A stretch of DNA of 64,000 bases from Chryseosolibacter sp036402115 (GTDB taxonomy: Bacteria > Bacteroidota > Bacteroidia > Cytophagales > Cyclobacteriaceae). The DNA lies in the NCBI GenBank assembly GCA_036402115.1, contig DASWTM010000366.1:1-64000 (forward strand), read 5' to 3'. Below, piece after piece: positions 18,195-25,579 of the stretch; within the stretch, counting starts at the first letter, position 1; each line of letters opens with the position of its first letter. Below the pieces are notes generated by a model. That model saw only the letters and a list, made by a program, of their open reading frames with translations, was not told the origin of the DNA and ran no database searches. The position numbers and the translations under genes are program-made.

Positions 18195-18474
18195 TGTGTT
18201 GATGTTTTCGGTACTGCGAATTACAACATAAGCGGGCACGATGGCAATGGGCATACTGGGAAGTCTCCATATTAGTGCCTGGTATGACTGGCACACGCTT
18301 AAAAGCACCATTACTCATGCGAAAGAAAATAACACTAGGGATAGCCGAACAAAAGAAGTACATTTACTTGCCTTTACGAATTATCTTACTTTCTGGCAGT
18401 ACCTCCACTCACTGCCACCTATTTCGACATACTTCTGGCCAATAGCTTTGGATTAAGCTGAGTAAAACGTTCGA

Positions 18475-18606
18475 ATGCTGAAAAACGATTTGATGTTCGA
18501 TGACCTCGATGACGAAATAGTGCATGAGGCATCGTCCACGTACGTTGGACCCTCTTCCTGCCTCGTGATGACCTCCAGGTCCGGTCACGTCCACCATACA
18601 TCTTGA
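18475..18606 (+). CDS. Possible 43-aa protein upstream of a conserved small gene
   Basis: A short ORF (MLKNDLMFDDLDDEIVHEAS...) ends seven bases before the start of the next small gene. The first half is acidic; the second half has no recognisable feature. The only support is its position and spacing. It sits in an otherwise empty 419-base gap (18195-18613) that also contains a near-palindrome GTCCA-CGTACGT-TGGAC (18534-18550), which could instead be an operator for the small gene. If the palindrome is functional DNA, the ORF may be fortuitous. Confidence 0.22.
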   Translation: MLKNDLMFDDLDDEIVHEASSTYVGPSSCLVMTSRSGHVHHTS

Positions 18607-18613
18607 AACAACT

Positions 18614-18856
18614 ATGCCCGATCACTCAAATACCGACAATCTATTTACGGAAGGAAGCCTGGTCACTGCAAAACAGCATCCCGAGGTCCCGCTTAAGGTC
18701 GTCCGATACTATCAACGCATTTACTATTGCGCACGGGTAGGGGATGAAACGCGAAAGCAACTAGTATACTTTGAACGAGAGCTCCTTCCCACCAGGGGAG
18801 GAAGCGCGATTTTCCTCAAGACGATGAACCAAACAATGAATGATCGCAATAGTTAA
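18614..18856 (+). CDS. Conserved small protein of unknown function (80 aa)
   Basis: The 80-aa protein has a core that reads EGSLVTAKQHPEVPLKVVRYY followed by YYCARVGDE and VYFERELLP. To my knowledge this type of short protein recurs in Cytophagales as a hypothetical, which supports it being real. The core looks like a small beta-barrel of the KOW/SH3 type. No signal peptide or membrane segment is seen. It lies 199 bases before the RpoD-like sigma gene, on the same strand. Function is unknown. Confidence 0.65.
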   Translation: MPDHSNTDNLFTEGSLVTAKQHPEVPLKVVRYYQRIYYCARVGDETRKQLVYFERELLPTRGGSAIFLKTMNQTMNDRNS

Positions 18857-18986
18857 AAAATTGATGTCAGAAGTAGCACGGGCATTAGGCTTCGACAGAG
18901 CATCGAAACAAATGAAACTGACGCGCATTATTGAGGTGTTCGATGCGGTTCAAGCATCGGCATTGCCGGGCAGAAATAAGCGATAG
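18840..18986 (+). CDS. Possible 48-aa basic protein
   Basis: An ORF that overlaps the previous gene by 17 bases encodes MIAIVKKLMSEVARALGFDR and continues to LPGRNKR. It is helical and basic with regular hydrophobic spacing, as in small nucleic-acid- or membrane-associated proteins. It would be translationally coupled to the upstream gene. No family is recognised. The support is moderate at best; comparison with relatives is needed to decide. Confidence 0.35.
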   Translation: MIAIVKKLMSEVARALGFDRASKQMKLTRIIEVFDAVQASALPGRNKR

Positions 18987-19055
18987 CCTTGTGCCAACAG
19001 TTCATGTCACAGCAAACGCGAGCAATTTTCTTTTAAACTAAAATAAACGTTACGG

Positions 19056-19919
19056 ATGAGGCAACTAAAAATCGTTAAACAAATTACTAACCGTGAAAGT
19101 CAGTCTCTCGATAAGTACTTGCAGGAAATCGGGAAGGTTGATCTGATTACCTCGGAAGTAGAAGTAGAACTTGCCCAGCGAATCCGCGAAGGCGACCAGA
19201 TCGCGCTGGAAAAGTTAACAAAGGCAAACCTTCGATTCGTAGTGTCGGTAGCCAAACAATATCAGAACAATGGTCTCACACTGGGTGACCTCATAAACGA
19301 AGGAAATCTGGGTCTGATCAAAGCTGCGAAACGGTTTGATGAGAAACGAGGATTTAAATTTATTTCATATGCCGTATGGTGGATCCGGCAGTCGATCATG
19401 CAGGCGCTGGCTGAGCAAGCGCGAATTGTGCGATTACCCCTCAATCGCGTGAGTTCATTGAACAAGATCTCCAAGACGTTCTCTGACCTGGAACAAAAAC
19501 ATCAGCGTGAACCTTCCACTGAGGAGATTGCCGAAGTAATTGGCATCAGCACAGAAGAAGTGCGTTCTGATCTTCGTCTGACAGGCCGCCATGTCTCCAT
19601 CGATGCGCCTTTTGCCCAGGGTGAAGACGGCACATTGCTTGATGTTCTATTGGATGTGAATGAAACGAATCCCGAAAAACAGTTGCTGAGCGACTCACTT
19701 ACTGAAGACGTTCAGCGAGCACTATCAACCCTTACCTCACGTGAGGCGCAAGTCATCGGCCTCTACTTTGGACTCAATAACAAGAAGGCGCACACACTGG
19801 AAGAGATCGGAGAGAGGTTCAAGCTGACGCGTGAGCGCGTAAGACAAATTAAAGATAAAGCTACCAGGCGATTGAGACACTCAACGAAGAATACAAACTT
19901 AAAAAGCCATCTGGGCTAA
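19056..19919 (+). CDS. rpoD: RpoD-family sigma factor
   Basis: A 287-aa sigma-70 factor of the compact Bacteroidota type. Region 1.2 (SLDKYLQEIGKVDLIT), region 2 (LRFVVSVAKQYQNNGLTLGDLINEGNLGLIKAAKRFD, then FKFISYAVWWIRQ), region 3 (LPLNRVSSLNKI) and region 4 with its helix-turn-helix (TLEEIGERFKLTRERVRQIKDKATRRLR) are all intact; region 1.1 is missing, as is normal in this phylum. The start MRQLKIVKQITNRESQSLDKYL matches the common N-terminus of the primary factor. It may be the housekeeping sigma factor or a close paralogue; the sequence cannot separate these without the rest of the genome. A terminator follows. Confidence 0.93.
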   Translation: MRQLKIVKQITNRESQSLDKYLQEIGKVDLITSEVEVELAQRIREGDQIALEKLTKANLRFVVSVAKQYQNNGLTLGDLINEGNLGLIKAAKRFDEKRGFKFISYAVWWIRQSIMQALAEQARIVRLPLNRVSSLNKISKTFSDLEQKHQREPSTEEIAEVIGISTEEVRSDLRLTGRHVSIDAPFAQGEDGTLLDVLLDVNETNPEKQLLSDSLTEDVQRALSTLTSREAQVIGLYFGLNNKKAHTLEEIGERFKLTRERVRQIKDKATRRLRHSTKNTNLKSHLG

Positions 19920-19989
19920 AATATAATTAGGACCATGAGCGAATTGGTTGTATCTTTGAGAAGCAATTAAGAAATAGTGCCTTTCAGCT

Positions 19990-20009
19990 AGCTCCCTCTG
20001 AGCTTTTTT
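19990..20009 (+). terminator. Rho-independent terminator after the sigma factor gene
   Basis: AGCTC (19990-19994), loop CCTCT and GAGCT (20000-20004) run into six T. The stem is short but perfect and well placed 70 bases after the rpoD-like stop and upstream of the cold-shock gene. Confidence 0.6.
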
Positions 20010-20125
20010 GTCTCCACCTCTTCTTATTTATTATCTCGTAAGATTTCATCACAACGTCTTATCTGGTTATTGCACTCCTGTGGAGTTACACATACATGCG
20101 TTTTTTTTATTTTAATTTTTATACA

Positions 20126-20317
20126 ATGCAAGGAACAGTAAAATTTTTCAATGAAACCAAAGGTTTTGGATTCATTACACCAACCATCGCTGGCAAAGAT
20201 ATCTTTGTTCACACTTCAGGTTTAGTAGACGAAATTCGTGAGAACGATCAGGTCGAATACGATGAAGAAATGGGCAAAAAAGGATTGAATGCCGTTAATG
20301 TTACAGTATTGAACTAA
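20126..20317 (+). CDS. cspA: Cold-shock domain protein
   Basis: The 63-aa protein is a single cold-shock domain: GTVKFFNETKGFGFI contains RNP1 (KGFGFI) and DIFVH is RNP2. It binds single-stranded RNA or DNA and melts RNA structure. The ATG at 20126 was chosen because it gives the standard MQGTVKFFN start; an upstream ATG at 20096 would add a Phe-rich run encoded by a T-tract. The AT-rich leader with a T8 run just upstream may be a temperature-responsive 5' UTR, as in other csp genes (inference). A terminator follows. Confidence 0.95.
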   Translation: MQGTVKFFNETKGFGFITPTIAGKDIFVHTSGLVDEIRENDQVEYDEEMGKKGLNAVNVTVLN

Positions 20318-20340
20318 TAAGTTTGCTTTATAACATTTGA

Positions 20341-20367
20341 AAAGCTGCCCTCGGGTGGCTTTTTTTG
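20341..20367 (+). terminator. Terminator after the cold-shock gene
   Basis: A GC-rich hairpin (AAAGCTGCCC paired with GGGTGGCTTT, two G-U pairs, very tight TC-centred loop) is followed by a T7 run, 24 bases after the cspA stop. Confidence 0.8.
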
Positions 20368-20519
20368 TTTGTGCACACTCGAACAAATGCGATGAAACCA
20401 CCATTTAAAATACTGATCGGCTGGTTAGGATCCAACGTCAGGAATGATGAACGCGGATCACGCATTGAGTGACTCGCCATTTCGTCTGCACTCCTCCCTT
20501 GATTCAAAAGTCAGAGGGC

Positions 20520-20846
20520 TTACGCTTGATCAGCCAGTTGAATCTTTACTTCCGCGTGAACCAGGACGGGCTTTCCTTTGACTTTTGCTTCGTTTAATGT
20601 TTCCTGCAACTTTTTCATTTCTGCCTCTAACCTAGCAATGTTTTCATGGCAATTACCATCATCATTGCCACATTGCACCCATGAGCGCAGGTTCTTTATC
20701 CGCAAGTAGTTTGTTTTTAAAGAAAAGATGTCAGTTAAAAGATCCCGCGCATCTTCAGTGTCGAATCTGCCGTCAATGAGTGTTACTGTTTTGGACTCGA
20801 CTATCTTGTCGTGGGCGGGAACTGGTGAATCTACTTGTTTTACCAT
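20520..20846 (-). CDS. Small coiled-coil protein in the LysR/sbt locus
   Basis: This 108-aa protein is not recognised. It begins with a flexible segment, then shows IDGRFDTEDARDLLTDIFSL and a helical part with heptad spacing (ENIARLEAEMKKLQETLNEA), ending in a strand (VLVHAEVKIQLAD). Two Cys (59 and 66) flank an acidic GNDDGN loop. There is no signal peptide or membrane segment. The key point is the regulatory DNA: a 47-bp element upstream (20891-20937) is 39/47 identical to the element upstream of the icd-sbtAB operon and has the same orientation relative to its gene. It is therefore probably a member of the same LysR regulon, perhaps a partner or regulator of the carbon-uptake proteins. Confidence 0.75.
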   Translation of the reverse strand: MVKQVDSPVPAHDKIVESKTVTLIDGRFDTEDARDLLTDIFSLKTNYLRIKNLRSWVQCGNDDGNCHENIARLEAEMKKLQETLNEAKVKGKPVLVHAEVKIQLADQA

Positions 20847-20890
20847 AGCGGTTTTGAATGTTTATGGCACAAAAATCCAGATTGGCCATG

Positions 20891-20937
20891 ATATATTTTT
20901 ATTTATCTTTTTAATGAGATGCATAAGTTTACTTTAT
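20891..20937 (-). promoter_or_regulatory. Copy 2 of a 47-bp regulatory element, upstream of the 108-aa protein gene
   Basis: Read on the minus strand, this element has ATAAAG, 12 bases, TCTCAT, and then a 3' half containing AAGATAAATAAAAATATAT. It matches the plus-strand element at 21896-21942 at 39 of 47 positions, and the 3' 20 bases are identical. Its end lies 44 bases before the start codon at 20846 and its start lies 27 bases beyond the lysR stop codon. Imperfect ATAA/TTAT half-sites 12 bases apart fit LysR-type binding. The AT-rich part may be the core promoter or an UP-like region. Confidence 0.75.
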
Positions 20938-20964
20938 CGTTACGATTTAATCGATGCCTTGATA

Positions 20965-21897
20965 CTAATGTCGTGTCAGTTTATCCAGGTCTTTAAAATA
21001 ATTTCCTATGATAGACTCTTTTTCTTTTTCAATATGCTCAAGAAAAGCCATACACACGGGAGATAATTTTTTGCCTTTCATCCAGATCAATTGCCAGGTC
21101 GTCTTGATTGGCAAGCCCTTTATCGGGATAATTCGGAGGATGCCGTTTAAAATTTCATTTCGAATTCCGATCAATGGCATGATCGAGTAACCGAGTCCGG
21201 CAATGACCGCTTGCTTTACGGCTTCATTAGAAGTAAGCTCTAGTTTTTTTCTAACCTGGAGATGGTGCCTTCCAATGAATCGTTCCATTGTTTGTCTCGT
21301 ACCAGAGCCGGCTTCACGGAAGATTAGTGGCAACTGGGAGAATAACTCTTTAGGGGTTATGTCTTTTTTAAAGCGCGTATCCTTGTTGCCAACGAGGTAC
21401 AAGTGATTCTCTATCAGGTTGATCTTATTAACCTCGAATTCATCGGGTAGGATGGAAACAAGGGAAAAATCGACTTCATTGTTGTCCAGACTCTCGAGCA
21501 CTTTTGTTTTGTTCGTCACATCCATCACTAACTCCACGCCTGGATGCTTATTAATAAAGCCTGTAAGAAAGTATGGCATCACGTATTTGCCGGTGGAGAC
21601 AACAGAAACCTTCAACCTGCCAGCGAGCTCTCCTTTATGTGCGCGGGTCTTGAAGTCGATTGCATAAACCTGATTCACTATATTCTCGGCAGCCTCGGCT
21701 ATTTCTTTGCCAAAATCCGTGATGTAAAGTTTTCTTCCTACCACTTCGGTCAGGGGAATGTCAAACTGGTCCTGGAAATTTTTCAGTTGGATAGAGACCG
21801 CAGGCTGTGTTAGGTGTAACTCTTCGGCTGCCTTCGTTACACTCTGTGTCTTTGCAACTTTGAGAAAAACCTGCAACTGGTTAAGCGTGTAGTTCAT
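20965..21897 (-). CDS. LysR-type regulator of the icd-sbtAB locus
   Basis: The 310-aa protein has an N-terminal winged helix-turn-helix (LNQLQVFLKVAKTQSVTKAAEELHLTQPAVSIQLKNF split as usual) and a C-terminal periplasmic-binding-protein-like effector domain (GRLKVSVVSTGKYVMPYFL; FREAGSGTRQTMERF). The start QLQVFLKVAKTQSVTKAAEE and the SGTR motif resemble the CbbR/CmpR branch, which regulates carbon-dioxide fixation and bicarbonate uptake in other bacteria. It is divergent from the icd-sbtAB operon, with 101 bases between start codons. A dyad ATAAGA-N12-TCTTAT covers its own start codon, suggesting autoregulation. The effector is unknown; candidates by analogy are 2-oxoglutarate, NADPH or a carbon-status metabolite. 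Confidence 0.9.
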   Translation of the reverse strand: MNYTLNQLQVFLKVAKTQSVTKAAEELHLTQPAVSIQLKNFQDQFDIPLTEVVGRKLYITDFGKEIAEAAENIVNQVYAIDFKTRAHKGELAGRLKVSVVSTGKYVMPYFLTGFINKHPGVELVMDVTNKTKVLESLDNNEVDFSLVSILPDEFEVNKINLIENHLYLVGNKDTRFKKDITPKELFSQLPLIFREAGSGTRQTMERFIGRHHLQVRKKLELTSNEAVKQAVIAGLGYSIMPLIGIRNEILNGILRIIPIKGLPIKTTWQLIWMKGKKLSPVCMAFLEHIEKEKESIIGNYFKDLDKLTRH

Positions 21898-21942
21898 AAG
21901 ATATATTTATGCGTCTTATAACAAAGATAAATAAAAATATAT
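21896..21942 (+). promoter_or_regulatory. Copy 1 of a 47-bp regulatory element, between lysR and icd
   Basis: The element begins with a perfect dyad ATAAGA (21896-21901), 12 bases, TCTTAT (21914-21919), which includes the start codon of the divergent lysR gene. It continues with AAGATAAATAAAAATATAT, ending at 21942, 56 bases before the icd ATG. A second copy lies at 20891-20937 in front of the small coiled-coil gene. Duplication of such a long sequence in two upstream regions on both sides of a LysR gene is strong evidence for a shared operator-promoter. Confidence 0.8.
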
Positions 21943-21998
21943 GTTGCCAGGATACGATGTTTGCGGCAGTAAGAAAGTATAACTCACCATCATCTGAA

Positions 21999-23432
21999 AT
22001 GAAACAAAAAATAACAATAGCAAAAGGAGACGGGATCGGCCCCGAAATCATGGATGCGACATTAGCGATTTTGTCGGCTGCAGGTGCACAGTTGGACATC
22101 GAAGAAATTGAAATTGGCGAATCCGTGTACAATCGCGGATTCTCAGCAGGTATTATGCCGGCAGCATGGGAATCGCTTCGTAGAACAAAGGTCTTCCTGA
22201 AAGCCCCGATCACAACGCCTCAAGGCGGAGGATTCAAAAGTCTCAACGTTACTACGCGGAAGATGCTTGGATTGTACGCTAACGTTCGGCCTTGCGTGTC
22301 TTATCATCCTTATGTCGATACGAAACATCCCAAAATGGATATTGTCATTATTCGTGAGAACGAGGAAGATCTCTATGCAGGAATTGAACATCAGCAGACT
22401 GATGAGGTAGTGCAGTGTCTTAAGCTGATAAGTCGGCCGGGATGTGAAAAAATTGTTCGCTATGCCTTTGAATATGCCTCGCGAAATAATCGAAGGAAGG
22501 TAACCTGCTTCACGAAGGATAATATAATGAAGCTAACGGATGGGTTGTTTCATAAAGTCTTTGATGATGTGGCGAAGGAATATCCCAACATTGAGAATGA
22601 ACACTGGATTATCGATATCGGAGCCGCCAAGTTGGCGGATACTCCTGAAGCGTTCGATGTGATCGTTACCCCCAACCTGTATGGCGATATTATCTCAGAC
22701 GTGGCTGCCCAAATTACGGGCTCAGTCGGGCTTGCAGGTTCTGCTAACATTGGTGACCAATGCGCCATGTTTGAGGCAATCCATGGGTCGGCACCACGAA
22801 GGGCCGGGCAGGACGTTGCGAATCCGTCTGGGCTGTTGCTTGGAGCTGTTCAGATGCTCGTCCATATCAACCAGGTTGACGTGGCAGCGCGCGTACACAA
22901 CGCTTGGCTCGCTACGATCGAGGAAGGAATCCATACCTATGACATATACGATGAAGGTAGAAGTAGGAAGAAGGTCGGAACAAAGCAATTTGCCAATGAA
23001 GTGATTTCCCGACTCGGACGGTTTCCATCAAACCTGAGTCCGGTGCAATACAAAAGTAAACCTGCCTTCGAGGTTACTGTCACCAAAATGCCAAAAGCAA
23101 ACAAGAAAACAATCGGGGTTGATGTGTTTCTCCATTGGGCATCGGGGAACCCAGAGCAACTTGGCCGTGAAATCGATGCCCTACCAGTCGACAAGCTCAG
23201 ACTTGAAATGATCACCAACCGGGGAGTAAAAGTATATCCCGAAGGCCTGCCCGAAACATTTTGTACCGACCACTGGCGCTGTCGATTCACATCGATGGAT
23301 GGACCCGTTGATTATGCAGACATCCTGAATTTACTAGTCACGATAAGCAAACGCAACTTCGACATCATTAAGACGGAGAATCTGTGCACGTTTGATGGAA
23401 AGCCTGGATACTCAAAGGGCCAGGGCCAGTAA
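21999..23432 (+). CDS. icd: NADP-type isocitrate dehydrogenase with C-terminal extension (Thermus-like)
   Basis: Isocitrate dehydrogenase oxidatively decarboxylates isocitrate to 2-oxoglutarate and CO2, or the reverse. The 477-aa protein from the ATG at 21999 has the catalytic fold of the isocitrate/isopropylmalate dehydrogenase family: GDGIGPEIM, the phosphate-binding TTRKMLGLYANVRP region, REN-E-DLYAGIEH, the metal-binding ITPNLYGDIISD-like segment (VTPNLYGDIISD) and HGSAP. The C-terminal 140 residues form an extra domain, as in the Thermus-type enzyme (about 496 aa). A frame open from 21909 adds 30 residues without homology and overlaps the regulatory element. It is the first gene of an operon with a bicarbonate transporter, divergent from a LysR regulator. 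Cofactor use is inferred from the subfamily. Confidence 0.88.
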   Translation: MKQKITIAKGDGIGPEIMDATLAILSAAGAQLDIEEIEIGESVYNRGFSAGIMPAAWESLRRTKVFLKAPITTPQGGGFKSLNVTTRKMLGLYANVRPCVSYHPYVDTKHPKMDIVIIRENEEDLYAGIEHQQTDEVVQCLKLISRPGCEKIVRYAFEYASRNNRRKVTCFTKDNIMKLTDGLFHKVFDDVAKEYPNIENEHWIIDIGAAKLADTPEAFDVIVTPNLYGDIISDVAAQITGSVGLAGSANIGDQCAMFEAIHGSAPRRAGQDVANPSGLLLGAVQMLVHINQVDVAARVHNAWLATIEEGIHTYDIYDEGRSRKKVGTKQFANEVISRLGRFPSNLSPVQYKSKPAFEVTVTKMPKANKKTIGVDVFLHWASGNPEQLGREIDALPVDKLRLEMITNRGVKVYPEGLPETFCTDHWRCRFTSMDGPVDYADILNLLVTISKRNFDIIKTENLCTFDGKPGYSKGQGQ

Positions 23433-23443
23433 CGATTTAGATT

Positions 23444-24322
23444 ATGGTGCATGCAAAAAAAATGTTTACAACAAAACCGGTGAACTTTTTACAGGGCCGG
23501 ACTGCAGTCGTAGCAAGCATGCATGGTAAACAGCATGCAATGGAACCGATTCTTCGGAAACACCTCGGTATTGCAGAAGTGATAGTTCCACAGGTCGACA
23601 CGGATAAATTCGGAACGTTCTCAGGCGAGATCGAAAGGCCGTCCGACCCAATTACAACCTTGCGAGCAAAAATCCATGATGCGTTGGAAATCGCTGGAGA
23701 GACGCTGGGTATCGGAAGTGAAGGATCGTTTGGTCCTGATCCCCAAATGCCTTTTGTTCAGGCTCACCATGAGGTTGTCATGCTGATAGACCAGGCAAAT
23801 AATCTGGAGATCATCGAGCATGTTGTCAGTTATGGGACTTTTTTTGGGCGTTCAGAGGTTTCTCAGCTGAAAGATCTAATGGACTTCGCAGACAAGGCGC
23901 AATTTCCATCACACGGCTTGATCTTAAAGCAAATCAAAAGCGACAAAGTGATCAATATCACAAAAGGGATTGTAACGTGGGACCTGCTGTATACTGTAGC
24001 ACAAAAGTACTTCACGGACGACACGTCCCTGGTAGTGGAAACCGATATGCGTGCCCACCTTAATCCTTCGCGCATGAAGGTGATAGCGGAGGTAACGGAC
24101 AAGCTAATGGCAAACGTCAACAGCCTCTGCCCAGAGTGCCAATGGCCCGGTTTTACGGCTCTCGAATTCAAGCCGGGTTTGGTATGCGCGCAGTGTGGGG
24201 AACCAACAAAAGTTTTTCAATCGAAAATTCACCGTTGCGGTCATTGCGACTATTGGTGCGAGGAGCTGTGCACGGACGGGCTACACGCAGACCCTCGCTT
24301 TTGTGACCTCTGCAATCCATAA
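23444..24322 (+). CDS. DUF6671-type protein with zinc-ribbon tail
   Basis: A 292-aa protein of unknown function that I place in the DUF6671 group. The first part has GRTAVVASMHGKQHAMEPIL, a pattern of nucleotide or sugar-phosphate binders, followed by GIGSEGSFGPDP and MPFVQAHHEVVMLID. The C-terminal 60 residues carry four pairs of Cys (CPEC, CAQC, CGHC, CDLC) and look like two zinc ribbons. The gene begins 11 bases after icd and ends 12 bases before the first of two micro-ORFs. Its repeated presence beside carbon metabolism has not, to my knowledge, been explained; the operon context suggests a role in inorganic-carbon handling or its control. An alternative start at 23462 (MFTTKP) exists. 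Confidence 0.75.
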   Translation: MVHAKKMFTTKPVNFLQGRTAVVASMHGKQHAMEPILRKHLGIAEVIVPQVDTDKFGTFSGEIERPSDPITTLRAKIHDALEIAGETLGIGSEGSFGPDPQMPFVQAHHEVVMLIDQANNLEIIEHVVSYGTFFGRSEVSQLKDLMDFADKAQFPSHGLILKQIKSDKVINITKGIVTWDLLYTVAQKYFTDDTSLVVETDMRAHLNPSRMKVIAEVTDKLMANVNSLCPECQWPGFTALEFKPGLVCAQCGEPTKVFQSKIHRCGHCDYWCEELCTDGLHADPRFCDLCNP

Positions 24323-24334
24323 ACTAATCTACTT

Positions 24335-24487
24335 ATGACAATTCTTTACACATACAGTATTATTTCGCTGCTGACCTTCCTTTGCCTTTGGTTTTACCGG
24401 AAACGAATTGACCAAGCTATCAAGGTCACAGAGCACGTGCGCGAACAACACAAGCTTAAGAATGACCAAATTAAAATGAGCGCATGA
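24335..24487 (+). CDS. 50-aa single-span membrane protein in the sbt operon
   Basis: This short ORF encodes MTILYTYSIISLLTFLCLWF followed by a charged tail (YRKRIDQAIKV, EHVREQHKLKN). It has one hydrophobic segment (about 3-21) with positively charged residues after it, so the tail should be cytoplasmic and helical. It starts 12 bases after DUF6671 and its stop overlaps the next start as ATGA. The same four-base overlap occurs between the next ORF and sbtA. Two consecutive ATGA overlaps in an otherwise packed operon make chance unlikely. A role as a small partner of the transporter is inference. Confidence 0.65.
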   Translation: MTILYTYSIISLLTFLCLWFYRKRIDQAIKVTEHVREQHKLKNDQIKMSA

Positions 24488-24624
24488 AAAAACATCATGT
24501 GATGATCGCACCATTCCTTATGACTGCATTTGTTTGCGCTTCATGTCTACCAAGAGGCCTCAGACCAATCAACGCGCCATTCGAGAATCCCAAGCTTCAA
24601 CCAAAAAAAGACAAGCACGGATGA
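24484..24624 (+). CDS. 46-aa putative lipoprotein in the sbt operon
   Basis: The ORF encodes MKKHHVMIAPFLMTAFVCAS then Cys21, a short lipoprotein-type signal (lipobox C-A-S-C, with an unusual Cys at -3), and a 25-residue mature part rich in Pro, Lys and Asn (LPRGLRPINAPFENPKLQPK). Start and stop both overlap neighbours by four bases (ATGA), directly before sbtA. A short lipid-anchored tail with no fold would fit a tether or interaction peptide. No family is recognised. Confidence 0.6.
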   Translation: MKKHHVMIAPFLMTAFVCASCLPRGLRPINAPFENPKLQPKKDKHG

Positions 24625-25577
24625 CCAGCCTTCTTTCGCCCATGGTGCTTTCGTTCGGCCTGGGGATGATAGCCGCCAGACTGAGAAGCGATTTAAAGTT
24701 CCCGGATTCTCTTTACACCTCGCTTACGATCTACTTAATGGTAGCGATCGGAATGAAAGGTGGATACAAGTTGTCGGTCACACCGCTTCCCGAAATTATT
24801 GTTCCTCTTCTCGCTGCCATCGCTTTGTCTGCAGTAATTCCGCTTTGGTGTTACTGGCTTTCGCGAAGGGTAGGGAAGTTCGACCGATACAACGCTGCTG
24901 CACTCGCAGCGCACTATGGATCGGTCTCTGCAGTCACCTTCAGTGCAGCACTGGCGTTCCAGGACACCCTTAACATTTCTCATGAAGGGTTCATGCCGGG
25001 ATTGCTAGCGATCATGGAGATTCCTGCAATTTTGATAGCAATCGGCCTCACCAGAATGAGTCGCTCGAATGGAGAATCCGAGTCGGTAGTTCCACTTCGC
25101 GAAATACTGAAAGAATTGCTCGTTGGGAAAGGCAGTGTGCTGTTGGTAGGATTCCTTGCTATCGGTTTTGTGTCAGGACATCATGGGTGGGAACAGGTGT
25201 CTCCATTGTTTGACATGCCGTTTAAAGGTGTGCTTACGTTGTTCCTGCTCGAAGCAGGGCTTGTAGCGGGCAGGAAGATATCAGACCTGAAACAGCGTGG
25301 ATTCTTTCTGATTGCATTCGGCATACTCATGCCTATCGCCCATGCCGCGCTGGGCATCTGGTTAGGAAAACTCGCAGGGTTGTCACAGGGAGGAGCAGCG
25401 ATCCTTGGGATACTGGCAGCAAGCGCCTCGTACATTGCAGCGCCAGCAGCCTGTCGCGTTGCACTTCCCGAAGCAAATCCTTCATACTACCTGACTTCCT
25501 CATTGGCCGTCACGTTTCCATTTAACCTTGCTATCGGTATCCCTTTGTATCACTACATGGCGTCTGTCATTTTCTGA
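24621..25577 (+). CDS. sbtA: SbtA-family sodium-dependent bicarbonate transporter
   Basis: The 318-aa integral membrane protein (about ten spans in two inverted halves) matches the SbtA family, which imports bicarbonate with sodium in cyanobacteria. Diagnostic stretches include LSFGLGMIAARLRSDLKFP, the LMVAIGMKGG loop, AAHYGSVSAVTF, and ASASYIAAPAACRVALPEAN near the C-terminus, where the two half-sites for the ion and bicarbonate lie. A cytoplasmic linker around 155-175 separates the halves. The ATG at 24621 overlaps the preceding stop and gives the normal SbtA N-terminus; a longer frame from 24534 adds 29 polar residues and is unlikely. The next gene, two bases on, is its usual partner sbtB. 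Confidence 0.9.
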   Translation: MTSLLSPMVLSFGLGMIAARLRSDLKFPDSLYTSLTIYLMVAIGMKGGYKLSVTPLPEIIVPLLAAIALSAVIPLWCYWLSRRVGKFDRYNAAALAAHYGSVSAVTFSAALAFQDTLNISHEGFMPGLLAIMEIPAILIAIGLTRMSRSNGESESVVPLREILKELLVGKGSVLLVGFLAIGFVSGHHGWEQVSPLFDMPFKGVLTLFLLEAGLVAGRKISDLKQRGFFLIAFGILMPIAHAALGIWLGKLAGLSQGGAAILGILAASASYIAAPAACRVALPEANPSYYLTSSLAVTFPFNLAIGIPLYHYMASVIF

Positions 25578-25579
25578 TT

